DNA of 64,000 nt, from assembly GCA_031772625.1 (NCBI GenBank), contig CM062805.1, forward strand, positions 797,199,119-797,263,118, written 5' to 3'. The stretch comes from Pinus tabuliformis (Eukaryota; Streptophyta; Pinopsida; Pinales; Pinaceae). The notes below the pieces were generated by a model that ran no database searches, was not told where the DNA came from, and was given only the letters and a program-made list of their open reading frames with translations. The translations under genes were made by a program, and so were the position numbers. Within the stretch, counting starts at the first letter, position 1, and every line of letters begins with the position of its first letter. Shown piece after piece: positions 34,118 to 45,107 of the stretch.

Positions 34118-35647
34118 CTAGGGAGAGAGAGTTGGGACCCAACACCTACTAATTTTCCAGCCATCCTCTCTATTGAGATTGCTCAGTCTCTTTTCAATCT
34201 CAAGAGCTTCCCTGAATTTCCGATGATGGAACTGCGAAACTCTAGCAATGACACTAGCCTCCTCAATACAAACATGATGATTGGTTTTTTCCGCATGCTT
34301 AGCTAAAGCGGAAGACTTTGATCTCCTATGCTTGAGGTCAGCTGCGTGTTCACTGATCCTTTGATTGATGGAGCGACCCATCTCACCAATATAGGGGGTC
34401 CCACAGGAACAAGGGATAATATATACCCCTTTCATATCTTTAGGGTCGATAGGATCCTTTGCTGATCTGAGGGACATACGAATGGTGTTAAGGGGCCTAA
34501 AGGTTACAAGGACACTATGCATCTTGAGAATCCTTGCAATCTTATCAGTGGTCCCTTGAACAAACGGAAGATGGACACCTGGAATCCGCTCCTTCGGTTC
34601 CCTTTTAACAAGAGAATTCTTGGCAGCTTTTAGGAAAGCCTTCTGACCCATGTATCTACTATAACCATTCTCAACGAAGACATCAAGGAGATGGGATTTT
34701 TCCTTCTCAAAACTCTTTTTATCCGAGATCCTTAGGGCTCGAGTAGCAAGGGTATTGAGAACACCCATCTTCTGAGCTGGGAAATGGTGGGAATTGGCAT
34801 GAAGATACTGCTCCGTATGCGTTTTCTTTCGAAAAACTTGGTGGGAGAGGGAACCATCACTATTCTTAGAAATAAGAATATCAAGGAAAGGGAGGCAACC
34901 ATCAACTTCATGTTCTTTAGTGAACTTAATGGCCGAGGATTGATTGTTGAGATGATCGAAGAAGAGATCTAATTCCTCTTGGCCGTGAGACCAGATAACA
35001 TTGGTGTCATCCACATACCTTTTCCAAAGCTTCGGAAGGAGACGGGAAGAGTTTAGAGCCTTGGACTCAAAATCTCTCATAAAAAGATTCGCAATGACAA
35101 GGGATAGGAGTGAGCCCATGGCAACTCCACAGGTTTGCTCAAAGAACTCTCCCTCAAAACAAAAAAAGGTGGAAGTGAGGCAGATCTCGACTAATCGAGC
35201 GGTGTCAAGATCTGTTAAGCGGTTGATAACCTCCAAGACCTCATTAATAGGGATGCAGGTGAATAGGGAAACCACATCAAAACTAACCAGGATGTCCCCA
35301 GGGTCAAGCTTAATGTCCTTAAGTTCCTCAATAAAGGAAGCAGAGTCTTTTACGAAGGACTCTATACGACCAACAAGGGGCTTGAGCCTTAACGCAAGGA
35401 ATTTAGCAAGAAGGTAGGTAGGACCTCCAATGGTGTTGAAAATAGGCCTCATTGGAGCTCCTTCCTTGTGAATCTTGGGGAGACCATAGATCCTAAGAGT
35501 GATAGGGTTGCTCTCAATGAGTTTATGGTGCAGGGAACTCACAGAACTAATGGATTTAATGGCAAGAGCCACATTCCTAGTGACCTTTTTTAACGGGTTT
35601 TTGGGGAGCTTTTTAATACTACCGCTATTATGAATATGATCCAACAT
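34118..35647 (-). CDS. PLE-2 RT fused to GIY-YIG endonuclease (partial, open)
   Basis: A single open frame of 509 residues, without stops. RT landmarks: IYGLPKIHKEGAPMRPIFN, FDVVSLFTCIP (motif A), GVAMGSLLSLVIANLFM (motif B; two Leu where PLE-1 has Pro), YVDDTNVIW (motif C) and LPFLDILI. Endonuclease: IIPCSCGTPYIGEMGRSINQ, spaced His residues and EIEKRLSNLNREDGWKIS-W near the end. The fusion shows that RT and endonuclease are one polyprotein in this family. The first Met at 35647 is internal; the native start has been lost by 5' truncation. The absence of stops suggests a fairly recent insertion. It is not expected to be active because the RT N-terminus is missing. Confidence 0.9.
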   Translation of the reverse strand: MLDHIHNSGSIKKLPKNPLKKVTRNVALAIKSISSVSSLHHKLIESNPITLRIYGLPKIHKEGAPMRPIFNTIGGPTYLLAKFLALRLKPLVGRIESFVKDSASFIEELKDIKLDPGDILVSFDVVSLFTCIPINEVLEVINRLTDLDTARLVEICLTSTFFCFEGEFFEQTCGVAMGSLLSLVIANLFMRDFESKALNSSRLLPKLWKRYVDDTNVIWSHGQEELDLFFDHLNNQSSAIKFTKEHEVDGCLPFLDILISKNSDGSLSHQVFRKKTHTEQYLHANSHHFPAQKMGVLNTLATRALRISDKKSFEKEKSHLLDVFVENGYSRYMGQKAFLKAAKNSLVKREPKERIPGVHLPFVQGTTDKIARILKMHSVLVTFRPLNTIRMSLRSAKDPIDPKDMKGVYIIPCSCGTPYIGEMGRSINQRISEHAADLKHRRSKSSALAKHAEKTNHHVCIEEASVIARVSQFHHRKFREALEIEKRLSNLNREDGWKISRCWVPTLSP

Positions 35648-36069
35648 CTTATTACTGTAATCAACCCTGTTAATTAATTAATTATTATTATTATTATTTT
35701 ATTTTATTTTAAAGAGTAAATTTTCAATATTTTTTTAAAATAACAGTAAAAAACAATAAAAGCCATTTTGTTTGGTGCAAAAAACACCTTGAAATCGAAA
35801 AGTGTTGATGCCGGAATAACGTTTTTTTAACCTCAAAACGGGTACTTGAGCCCAAAAATCCCAAAAAAACAATGAAAAAACACCTTAAAATCGAAAAGTG
35901 TTGATGTCGGAATAAGCTTCTTCTTTTTTTCAGAGTAAATTTTCAATATTTTTTAAAAATAATAGTAAAAAACAATAAAAGCCATTTTGTTTGGTGCAAA
36001 AAACACCTTGAAATCGAAATGTGTTGATGCCGGAATTTTTTATTTATTTATCTTTTTTTTTAGGGTACA

Positions 36070-36480
36070 TTTTCAACACTTTTTAGTAATGACGTTAAAA
36101 ACAAAATATCGTAACTCTGGAAAACTTTAAATTTCCAATGATTTCAAGCATGACATTAATGATAAAATATCACGTCTTTGAAAACCCTTAAAATCCAATG
36201 ATTTTTAAGTATGACATTAAATTTAGAATATCACTTCTTTGCAAAACCTTAAATTGCAACTATTTTCAAGCATGGTGCTAAGAAAATATATTTATAATTG
36301 TTTTCAGCCATAACATTAAAGATAAAATATCACAACTTAGAAAAACATTTAAAATCTTGACAATTTTTCAACCATGGAATTAAAACCAAAGATTATGACT
36401 ACAAAGCAATCTTAAATTTTCAAAATATTTTAAGCATGACATTATGGAAAAAAATTATGACTAAAAAAACTTTAAAAATG
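36070..36480 (+). repeat. degenerate ~65-70-bp minisatellite
   Basis: About six imperfect units, each with TTTCAAGCATGACATTA (or a variant) and AAAATATCAC plus CTTTGAAAACCCTTAAA. It directly follows the array at 35690-36060. Confidence 0.7.
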
Positions 36481-37010
36481 AACACCTAAATGAAAGAGTT
36501 ATTATAACAACAATAATTTTTTTTAAATGCTAAATGTATAGCAATTTTGAAGTCTTAGCCTAACACAATTTGATACATTCGAAAAAAAATTAAAAATCAA
36601 CTATCAAATTGACACGCATTGTAGGTGAGCTCAACCCATTGTAATGAAAATTTAAAGACCGACCATGAAACTAACACATTTTGGGGCGGACTCGATTCAT
36701 TATAACGAAAAAAATTAAAATCAATTATCAAATTGCACATAATGGGATCGGGTTGCTAGACAAGCATCGACACATGCCCTACAAAAAAAATAATATATAT
36801 ATTTTTGTGTGTGTGTGAAAGATACATAAGAAAACAAAAATTCAAACATTAAAAAAATAAATAAAATATATATATATATAATCAAATATAAAAAAAATAG
36901 AAATTCACAAATTCAAATATTGAAGAAGAAGAAAAAAAAAAAACTCAAAAAATCAAAAGAAAACAAAAATTCAAATATTGACAAAATAAAATAATAACAA
37001 GTAATAATAC

Positions 37011-37069
<59 letters not shown>

Positions 37070-37129
37070 TAATGACATAAAAATAAAAATAAAAATACCC
37101 ATACCATGTAAAATTAAATATTGAAGATG
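36481..37129. other. AT-rich spacer with TA microsatellite
   Basis: No gene is seen. Two related segments of about 75 bp (ATCAAATTGACACGCATTGTAGG and AACTAACACATTTTGGGGCGG regions, 36600-36760) form a short diverged repeat. A (TA)n run lies at 37014-37067. Confidence 0.5.
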
Positions 37130-37688
37130 AAATTCCCTGATCGGGGTGATTTCGACGGTGTACAGAACAATAAATTCAAATCAGGTGAGAAGGAAGGACA
37201 GGACAGAGGAGGGTCAGGTAATTATGAATAAGGATAGAGAGATCATCAGAAGAGAGCGCATCTCAAGGAGGAACGTTGATGGAGTGGTGACGGAGGGAGG
37301 TGGAAATGACAGAATGTCAGAAATCAAACATGAGTATGACAGTACGAAGGAAGGACGAAAGGACGCAGGCGGTGAAGGAGGTAATAAGTGGCAAGTAACA
37401 CGGGCAAAGGAAGCAACGAGAAATCGGAAGATACGATGACATAAAAAAGGAAAGCGGGATAAAGGAAAGCAAACGCGAAAGGAAACAATAGAGAATTGGC
37501 GAAGAGATAGGGTGGCGAGGGCTCAGACCAAGATAACAGGAGGACAGAGGAGCTGGAAAATCCAAACAGACAGTGCAGAAGGTAAGGGTTGAATGGCGAC
37601 AAGAAGAAGGTCGAGGAACGATGGGAGTGAAGCCAATGGAGAACGAAGCAACTAGGAAAGGAAAGGAAAAGGAATAACGGAAGAAGAA

Positions 37689-39072
37689 ATGGCTGAGGAT
37701 ATCTTAATTGTCCAGGAATATTCAGAGGATGACATAGAGATGTTTGATTCGGACCAGGACAGAGGGGAGAAGGAACGAGAGAATATTAGGAGGGTAGTAA
37801 AGCTTGGGACGAATGACAAGCAGGAGACCAGGGAAGATGACGAATGGAGAGGTCGAGGACGAGAAGGAGGTCGTGATTTTGGCAGTGCCTCGAGCACGAA
37901 GAGTCAGGGAGGCAGAGGAAACTACAGGAATAGAGGAGGAACAGGAGGGAGACGGAGACAACGCGGAAGGGGAAGGGGAAGAGCAGGAGGTTACCGGGAA
38001 GAACATGCAACTACATCTGCTAGAAAACCCAGAAGATCTATAGGAAAAAAGATTCAGTTCGCGGAGAGAGCCTATTGTGAGAACACCAACAAGGACATTA
38101 GAAGGATAATACAGCAACTGGAAGAGGAAGCAACTTAGGGACAATCAGACTCTGAAATGGAAGACTGGGAATATCTCCTCCCGGATGCAGGAAACACGAG
38201 AGGCCGTATGACCCTGTATAAGCAGGCTCTACACGTATACTGGGTAATGAAAAGACTGCTAGCTAAGGCAATGGAGCAAGTAGCTATGGAAATGGCAGAG
38301 CTTTCTCAAGGAATTCCAAATCTAAGGAAAGAACTGAAGAACATCCAGATTACTCTGTTAATGCAGGACAAAAAAATGGATAAAATACAGCAGCAGATAA
38401 AGGACTACTACCCAGACATCAAGAAAGAAGTGGAGCAGCAGACAGACATGGCGGTGCAATAATGGAAGATATGTATATATGCTGGTTTCAAGATATTGTT
38501 AGATAGTAGAGTGGCATCTTTAGTTCCTTTTTGAAGTTTAGAATGCGGACACGAAGCAATAGAAATCTTTATGATCGTTTAGTATATTTAGCCTGGACAA
38601 GAAGAATTAGAACTTTCTATTTTTGGATGGTTGTTAAAAATTTAAGGTGGCCAATAAACCCGGTTTCCCCTTGGGGCGGGTTGAGGCCACCACAAGCATG
38701 TAGTGGTTTTGAAATGAAAAAATTGATAGAATTAGACCATGAGCGTAACAAAAGGGCCTTGAACCTTATAATCTTCAGTTTGAAAGAGGAGGTAGACGAT
38801 GATACTTTAGCAATAGCCCAAACATAATTACATAACAGAGTACAAATTGAAACAACGTGTCTCACAGAAGCAACAAGGTTGGGGAAACTAACTGAGAATA
38901 AAGGAAGGCTGATCCGAATAAAGGTGAGCCCTACTGACCATAAGTATGACATACTTAGTAAAATCTCAAGTCTAAAAGGAACATGAATATTTATAAATGA
39001 AGATCTCATTCCAGAAGATCAAACAGAATTGAGAAAGGAGGTTCAAAAGGTAAAGGAAGCTAGGAAGGAATG
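37689..39072 (+). pseudogene. LINE E ORF1: RGG-rich, coiled-coil, RRM-like
   Basis: ORF1-type RNA-binding protein broken into three frames. 37689-38138: an acidic start (EYSEDDIEMFDSDQD), then a dense Arg/Gly region (GGRRRQRGRGRGRAGG). 38157-38462: helical and charged (ELRKE-like LRKELKNIQITLLMQDKKMD), a coiled-coil candidate. About 38720-39072: RALNLIIFSLKEEVDDD, then ATRLGK and RLIRIKVSPTDHKYDILSK, a pattern like the RRM plus C-terminal domain of L1-type ORF1p. Stops at 38138, 38462, 38827, about 38985 and 39072 break the frame. The Arg/Gly box is unlike the CCHC-bearing ORF1 of LINEs B and D. Confidence 0.65.
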
Positions 39073-39149
39073 AAAATGGACAATAATCAGAAATAGAAAA
39101 GTCGTTATTCAAGATAGAAACCAAAAAGATAATAATAAATAACAATTCA

Positions 39150-42100
39150 ACATACTACGGATTCTTTCTTGGAACTGTCGAGGCTTTCCATGGAACAAAT
39201 GCCCCAAGCTAAGTTGGATCTCAAATGATGTTGATATTATTTTGTTTGTTGAAACTTGGGAGCACGAAGAATCTAAGGTCCCTAACATAGATGGCTTTAC
39301 ATTATGGTCTACCTGGAATAAGCAATCCTCCCGTAGAGGCATTGGGGATATAGCTTGTTACATTAAGAAGAACATCTCTCCCCATGCTAGGATCTATTAA
39401 AACGACCCTTACAACCAATATAGTTGGATAGAAATTACTGACATTTATGATAAAAAGATCTACGTAGCAATTTGTTATTCCCCCCCATCAATTCTAACTT
39501 CTATAAGAAAAAGAATCTGATAAAAATAGTCTTTTTAATGGGTGACTTTAATGCTCGAACTTCAAGCAACCAAGCTATTCTTCTAAGCAATCATTCCAAC
39601 CCTAATCCTCTTTGGTTAGACAAAGACCTTCCTCTGGCTAGCCGGTACAAAAGGAGCTCTAAAGACCTCGAGGAGAATTTTTTTGGGTGAGACCTAGTCA
39701 AGCTTTGTAGTGCTCAGGATCTCATAATTTGTAATGGTCTAAAGAAGTGGCCCAAATCTAGCCAGGTGACCTACATCCATGGGCTTGGTAGCAGTGTGGT
39801 AGACTATGCTATCTCTGATCTCCCTCTATACAACGAAATAACAAATTTTGACATCTTAAATGACCATGAGCCTGACTCTGATCATAGGCCTTTACTTATA
39901 ACTCTCAATTTTTTCATGCATAGAGATCCCATAGAAGATAATCCTTATAGTCAAAAGAAGTTAATATTTGATAGAAATAAAAAAAGATATCTTTCTAAAT
40001 GAATTAAAAGATCTTTATCGTAATTTTACTACAACCCTCTCATATTCTATTAACAAGTTCTCATTTGAAGTTTCAAGTAATAAAAGAAATAGCAAAACCA
40101 ACCCATGGTATGACAAAGATTGTAAAAGTGTGAGGAGAGCAATTAAGGAAGTTGCTGATGAATCTCTTAAAACTGGCAAGATAAAAATATACAAAGCCCT
40201 AACTAAAAGGAAAAAAGGCAATATATTCGTAAAAGACAAGAGAATCTCTTACACCTCTCTAAGGTAGCTCCTAAGAAATTCTGGAGGAAGATTCTAACTA
40301 GGAAAACTAAAGATAATAATAAAATTGCTTTACACGACTGGAATTCCTATCTTATGAATCTCCAAATGTCATGGATAACTTTGAAACCCTGCTCACAACG
40401 AAAGAAGTTTTCTCATTAGAAGACATTGATTTTGGGGTTAATCGCTTGGCTAATGGGAAAGCTAAGGACATTGAAGGTTACCAGGTGGAAATCTTAAAAA
40501 TTGGAGGTCTTGTCCTCATCCCCCACATTCACAAGCTTTTCAATCAAGCGGTCAAGCAAGGGTTCCCTAAACCATGGACTCAAAGCCTCATTATCCCTAT
40601 TTTTAAAAGTGGGGATACAAATAACCCCTCTAATTATTGGACAATTATGATCAGCCCTCTCCTAGCCAAGTTATATGGTATTATTTTGGAAAGGAAGTTG
40701 AGCATATGGCTTGAAAGTGAAGGTAAGCGGGCTAAAGGCCAAGCGGGTTTTAGAAAGCAGCACTCAACAACAGACCACCTCGTTATGCTTAGGATCATTG
40801 TGGAGGAATGTCGCAATGATAAATCCAATCTCTTTTGTTGCTTTGTGGACTTTAGAAAGGCTTTCAATATGGTTCCTAGAAACAACCTTTGGAACAGATT
40901 AGAAGAGCTAAAGGTTCCTTTTGAGTTGAGAACTGTCACTATAAGGTTATACGAGAATGTAATTGCCAAGTTAAAGAGCAATGAGGGGTGATCGAAAGAT
41001 ATTAAGTGTAATATCGGAGTTAAACAAGGTTGCCCCCTCTCCCCTACCCTATTTGGCATTTACATCAACAAGCTAGAAGGTTGTTTAGAGGAAGAAGGAT
41101 GTGTTGGCACAATCTTAGCTGGGATAGTCATCATCCTTCTTCTCTACGCTGATGATATTGTTCTTCTTGCAAGGTGCCCATCTGATCTTGATAAGCAACT
41201 TATACTTCTTAAGGATTTCTGCTCTACCATGGGTATGATTGTTAACACTGAGAAAACAAAAGTTATGATTATCAAATCCAAGAAGGACACTTACGCTAAT
41301 TTTATGTATGACAATAGTAACTTGGAGGAAGTGTCTTCCTACAAGTACCTAGGAATTGATATTCATCACAAGCTCAACTGGAACTATAGCATTGAGAAAA
41401 GGATTAATGGGGGATGGAAAGCTTATTTTGGTCTTGAAAATAATTGTAAAATGACAAACCTCGTAATGTGGGATAGAAAGAAGTTCCTCTTTGAAACTTT
41501 AGTCACTCCGGTTATCTTATATGGATGTGAGGTTTGGGGTTGTAGCATCTCTATAGAATCTTGGAGAAAGATTGAGCAAATCTAGAAGCGTTTTATAACG
41601 TATAACCTAAAAAATTAAAAGCAACACACCCTATCCTATTCTCCTTATATAAGTGGGTCTTTCCTCTATCGAGAGCTTAGCTATGACTAAGCTTCTGTTG
41701 TACAAGCACAAACTCAATAACATAGGAGACCATAGACTTCCTAAGCTAGCTTTAAATTCCAGAAAAAACCACCTAAGGCTCAAACGAGGTTGGTATAAAG
41801 ACACCAGGGCTTGGTTAAACCATTGGGAGATCGACAAGAATGTTGCATTGCAAAACATTAATAACATTAAAAATATTGTTACTTCTAAGTTCAAAGAAAA
41901 AATGTGGTGTGATAAAGATTTAACAGCTAAAAGAAAATTAAGATATTATAAGGAGGTCATCAACCCCACCCTAGAAGATCAAAAGTATCTCTATGATTTA
42001 ACTAGCTCAAAGAAGAAAATTAATATAGCCAAGATTAGAACGAACTCTCATGAGCTCCATAGTGAAACGGGTCGTTGGGCAGTTCCTAAAACACCATGGA

Positions 42101-42321
42101 TGGAAAGGTTCTACCATCTCTGTGAGAATACGAACATCGAGGATGAAAATCACTTCCTCTTAGAGTGCTCCACGTACAACCACATTAGATCTCAATTTCA
42201 AAAACTTTGTTGCAATACTGACCTTCCTAGCCTTTTACGTTGTCAAAATTACAATGAGCTCAGGAGGCTTCTCTCCGAGCTTTTTGAGCATAGGGATAAA
42301 ATCTTAAATCAGACTAAATAA
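39150..42321 (+). pseudogene. LINE E ORF2: APE endonuclease and reverse transcriptase
   Basis: Endonuclease: ILSWNCRGFPWN (about 39165), VETWEHEE, MGDFNAR (about 39538) and DSDHRPLLITL (about 39878), holding the catalytic Asn, Glu, Asp and His. RT: LANGKAKDIEGYQVEILK (about 40447), LIIPIFKSGD, GQAGFRKQHSTTDHL (about 40737), CFVDFRKAFN (motif A), KQGCPLSPTLFGIYIN (motif B, about 41022) and YADDIVLL (motif C, about 41148). After the thumb comes YLGIDIHHKLNW, then ILYGCEVWG and a C-terminal CENTNIEDENHFLLECSTY zinc-binding-like segment. Stops or frameshifts near 39400, 39690, 40000, 40265, 40989 and 41583 kill it; the last 222 residues (41653-42321) are open. No RNase H follows. Confidence 0.8.
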
Positions 42322-42387
42322 TTCATTTCTTTAAGTCTGATAGACCAAAGTTTGGTCTCAGTGGACGTTAACCATCATCATCATCAT

Positions 42388-42825
42388 AAAAAAAAAAACC
42401 AAAAAAAAAAATTACAAAAACAAAATACAACATTAAAAAAAAATAAAAATAAAAACTTAAAAATAAATAAACAAAAATTATTCCCGAGGACCAACCGACC
42501 ACGGTGGCAAGGGAACGATTCATGACAAAAAATAAATTAAATTCATAAAATATAAAAAACAAAACAAAAACAAAAACAAAAAACCATAAAAAAATAAAAT
42601 CAAAATCAAAATTAACTTGTAAAAATGAAAAATTTAAATAAAATTTAAATAAAATATAAAAAATATATATAATATAAGAAAATATAAATAAAAATTTAAA
42701 AAAAGACCATTTTTTAAGTTTAAAAAAAAAATAAAAATAAAAAATAAAAACATCATTTAAAAAAATGTTAAATAGTTATCGAAAGACAAAATAAAATTTA
42801 AAATAAAAATAAAAACAAAACAATT

Positions 42826-42871
<46 letters not shown>

Positions 42872-43845
42872 TTTAAATTAAAAAAAAGAGATTAAAAATA
42901 AACAATTTAAAAAATAAAAATAAATAAACAATTAAAAATAAATAAAAAATAATTAAAAAAACAATATAAAAAAATAAATAAAACAAAACCAATTACAATA
43001 TATCATTACCCCGCTCCCCTCCCCTCACCCATCCGACCCCTACCGCACCCCCCTCCCCACTCTCGGCCCTCCCCCTCGCTCCCTTATCACCCTTCCCTCC
43101 CCCACCTGGAATCGACCCTACCTGCCACCCTCACCGACCCCCCGTCCCCACTCTCGACCCTTGCCCCCTTTCCCCGCCCCCCCTTACCCCCCTCCCCTCC
43201 CCAGTCGGGACCCTAGGTAAGGGGGGGAGGGCCGAGAGTGGGGAGGGGGGTGCGGTGAGGGAGGAAGGTGGGGTGCAGGCCGGGTGCAGTGAGGGAGGGG
43301 GTTCGGGTGCGGACCAGGTGTGGTGAGAGAGGGGTGAGGGAAGGCAGGTGAGCGATCGGGAGGGGGATAGGGTGTGGTGAGAGAAGGGGGTTGGCTGGGG
43401 GCCGAGTGGGTGAGGGAGGAGTGAGGGGAGGGGGATGAGGGGTCGGGAGGGCGGCTCATTTAATTTGAATGTGTTTTTTATTTTATTTTTAATTGTTTTT
43501 ATTTTTAATTTTTTATATTGTTTTTTTTAATTGTTTTTTCTTTAATGGTTTATTTTTAATTGTTTTTTATTTTTTAAATTGTGTTCTTTTAATTGTTTTT
43601 TTTTAAATCATTGTTTATATATATATATATAATTTTCATTTATTTATTTATTTATTTTCCAAAGAAAAAAAACGAACTTCTTATATTAATAAAAAGTTTC
43701 ATGTACATACACAGCTCTATTGTTGTTGTAACTGTTTGATTATACAAAAAACTCATAAGAGAGTATTTCTTCTCTTCCCGAGAATAGAACATTTCACCCG
43801 CGATCTTGTCCCTTGACTTTTTCATGTGTCCATCTTGTTCTCGTT

Positions 43846-43878
<33 letters not shown>

Positions 43879-44590
43879 ATTTTTATTTATTTATTTATAT
43901 ATATATAATTTTTATTTATTTATTTATGTTAATGTTATTTATTTATTTTTATAATTTTAATTAAAATAAATAAATCTTAAATTTTATTTTATTTTTTTTA
44001 TTTTGTTTATTTAAACTATTTAATTTAAATATTTTTTATCTTTTATTTTATTTTTTTCTTGATTTTTTTTTAATTTAATTTTTTTGGGTAATTATTTTAA
44101 GTTTTTTTTTTGTAATGAGGTTTTTTTTATTATTTTTTTTTAACTTAAAAAAATGTTTATAGATTTTTTTTGTGTGGATCAATTTGTTTTTCTTTAAATT
44201 ATATATTTTTTTTGAAAAAAAAAAATCCTTTTTTTTATATTTTTATATTTATATTTTGTTTTTTAACTAATTTTTTATTTTTACAAGTTAATTTTGCTTT
44301 TTTTTTACATTTTTATAGGTTTTTTATTTTATTTTCTTATATTTGATTTATTTATTTTTTTTGTCATGTGTTTTTTTTTTACTAACATGTTTTATGGTTT
44401 ATGTTTTTTAATTTATTTGTCATGTTTTTTTTTTTAACATGTTTTTATTATTTTTATTTTTGTCATCTTTTATGTTTTATGTTTTTTTTTTAACATTTTT
44501 ATAGGTTTTTTGTTTTTCTTTTTTTTTTATATATATTTTTTTGTATTTGAATTTTTTTGTCATGTTTTTATTATTATTATTTTTTATGTT
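42388..44590. repeat. large imperfect inverted repeat, A/C-rich arm facing G/T-rich arm
   Basis: The left arm is A-rich (42388-43000) then C-rich (43010-43200). The right arm is G-rich (43205-43450) then T-rich (43460-44590), so the strand composition mirrors at about 43200. Specific pairs support a true inverted repeat: CTCCCCACTCTCGGCCCTCC near 43055 against GGAGGGCCGAGAGTGGGGAG near 43226, and AAAATTAACTTGTAAAAAT near 42610 against its reverse complement near 44280. (TA)n runs lie within. The ORF predicted on 43459-43184 is G/C low-complexity sequence and is not a gene. Confidence 0.7.
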
Positions 44591-45087
44591 TTATTACTAA
44601 TATGAAAATCACCAACATTTAAAAAAATTTATCCACACTTAATTCATTAGAAAAATTTAAACTATAAAAACCAAGTCCTCTCAACAAAAAGGGTTGATGC
44701 TCATCAACGCTTTTCAAAATCAAGATGGAAATCACTAACAAAAAAAAAATGTTCACACTCGATACATAAAAAATAAATAAATAAATGAAATTAAAGTGCA
44801 AAAATAAGCTCTCTAAAAAAATATGTTGATATTACATCAACACTATTCAAAATCAGCATGAAAATCACTAACATTTAAAAAAATGTGTTGATGTTGCATC
44901 AACACTTTTCATAATCAGCATGAAAATCACTAACATCGAAAAAAAAAAAATGTTCATACTTGATACATAAGAAAATTTAAAGTGCCAAAAATATGCTTAA
45001 AAAAAAAGGTGTATTCTGGAATCACCACTTTCCAAAATCGGGTGATTTTTTGCTACCTCAAAAAACTGGTACCAGTTCATTTTCTCA
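44590..45087 (-). repeat. tandem array with palindromic units, inverted relative to 32800 array
   Basis: About four to five degenerate units of the type GTTGATGTTGCATCAACAC followed by TTTTCATAATCAGCATGAAA. The CATCAACACTTTTC part is the reverse complement of GAAAAGTGTTGATG in the 32800-36060 array. Each unit core is itself palindromic (GTTGATG...CATCAAC). Confidence 0.65.
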
Positions 45088-45107
45088 TTTGATCGGTAAC
45101 TATGTTG

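Larger units (their letters stand above)
33340..35672 (-). mobile_element. Penelope-like element PLE-2, 5'-truncated
   Basis: Minus-strand PLE inserted in the tandem array. On its own strand it begins inside the RT region at about 35672 (NRVDYSNKMLDH), so about 120 N-terminal residues seen in PLE-1 are missing. The RT-endonuclease ORF ends at 34118. An AT-rich 3' UTR with (TA)n (33768-33822) and a hammerhead-like core (33404-33372) follow. The array flanks both sides. Exact ends and TSD are obscured by A/T-rich flanks. Confidence 0.85.
32800..36060 (+). repeat. tandem repeat array (interrupted by PLE-2)
   Basis: Units of GAAATCGAAAAGTGTTGATG followed by CCGGAATAAC alternate with two spacers: one with AAAACGGGTACTCGAGCCCA, the other with TTTTCAATATTTTTTAAAAA and GCCATTTTGTTTGGTGCAAA. 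Together they make a two-part higher-order unit of roughly 190-200 bp. The array occupies 32800-33330 and resumes at 35690-36060. The interval 33340-35672 is PLE-2, which inserted into it. Confidence 0.85.
37130..42387 (+). mobile_element. LINE E, non-L1 LINE clade with (ATC)n tail
   Basis: A near-complete LINE on the + strand: purine-rich 5' region, ORF1 (37689-39072), APE endonuclease and RT (39150-42321), ending in CCATCATCATCATCAT (42372-42387). It differs from LINEs A-D in lacking RNase H, in its RT motifs (RKQHSTTDHL, YADDIVLL, TPVILYGCEVWGCS), in a C-terminal Cys/His segment, and in a short tandem-repeat tail instead of poly(A). These traits resemble I/Jockey/CR1/L2-type LINEs more than plant L1; the exact clade is undetermined. 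The 5' end is approximate. Confidence 0.75.
32774..45107. other. inverted-ended composite segment, possible foldback-type element
   Basis: CAACATAGTTACCGATCAAA at 32774-32793 recurs as an exact reverse complement at 45088-45107 (20 of 20). Inside, GAACAGGTACT on the left faces GAACTGGTACC on the right. Tandem arrays containing CATCAACACTTTTC or its complement lie next to both ends in opposite orientation (32800-33330 and 35690-36060; 44590-45087). Inverted ends made of tandem repeats are typical of foldback elements. No transposase and no clear TSD were found, so this could also be two separate copies of one dispersed repeat. PLE-2, LINE E and a foldback repeat lie within. Confidence 0.45.

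Noticed and set aside
32800..36060. CRISPR-like array
   Set aside because: Repeats are long and diverged with repeating, non-unique spacers, in a eukaryotic context; a tandem satellite-like array.
43184..43459. 91-residue Pro/Ser/His-rich minus-strand ORF
   Set aside because: It is translated low-complexity C/G-rich DNA inside the large inverted repeat, with no start context or homology.
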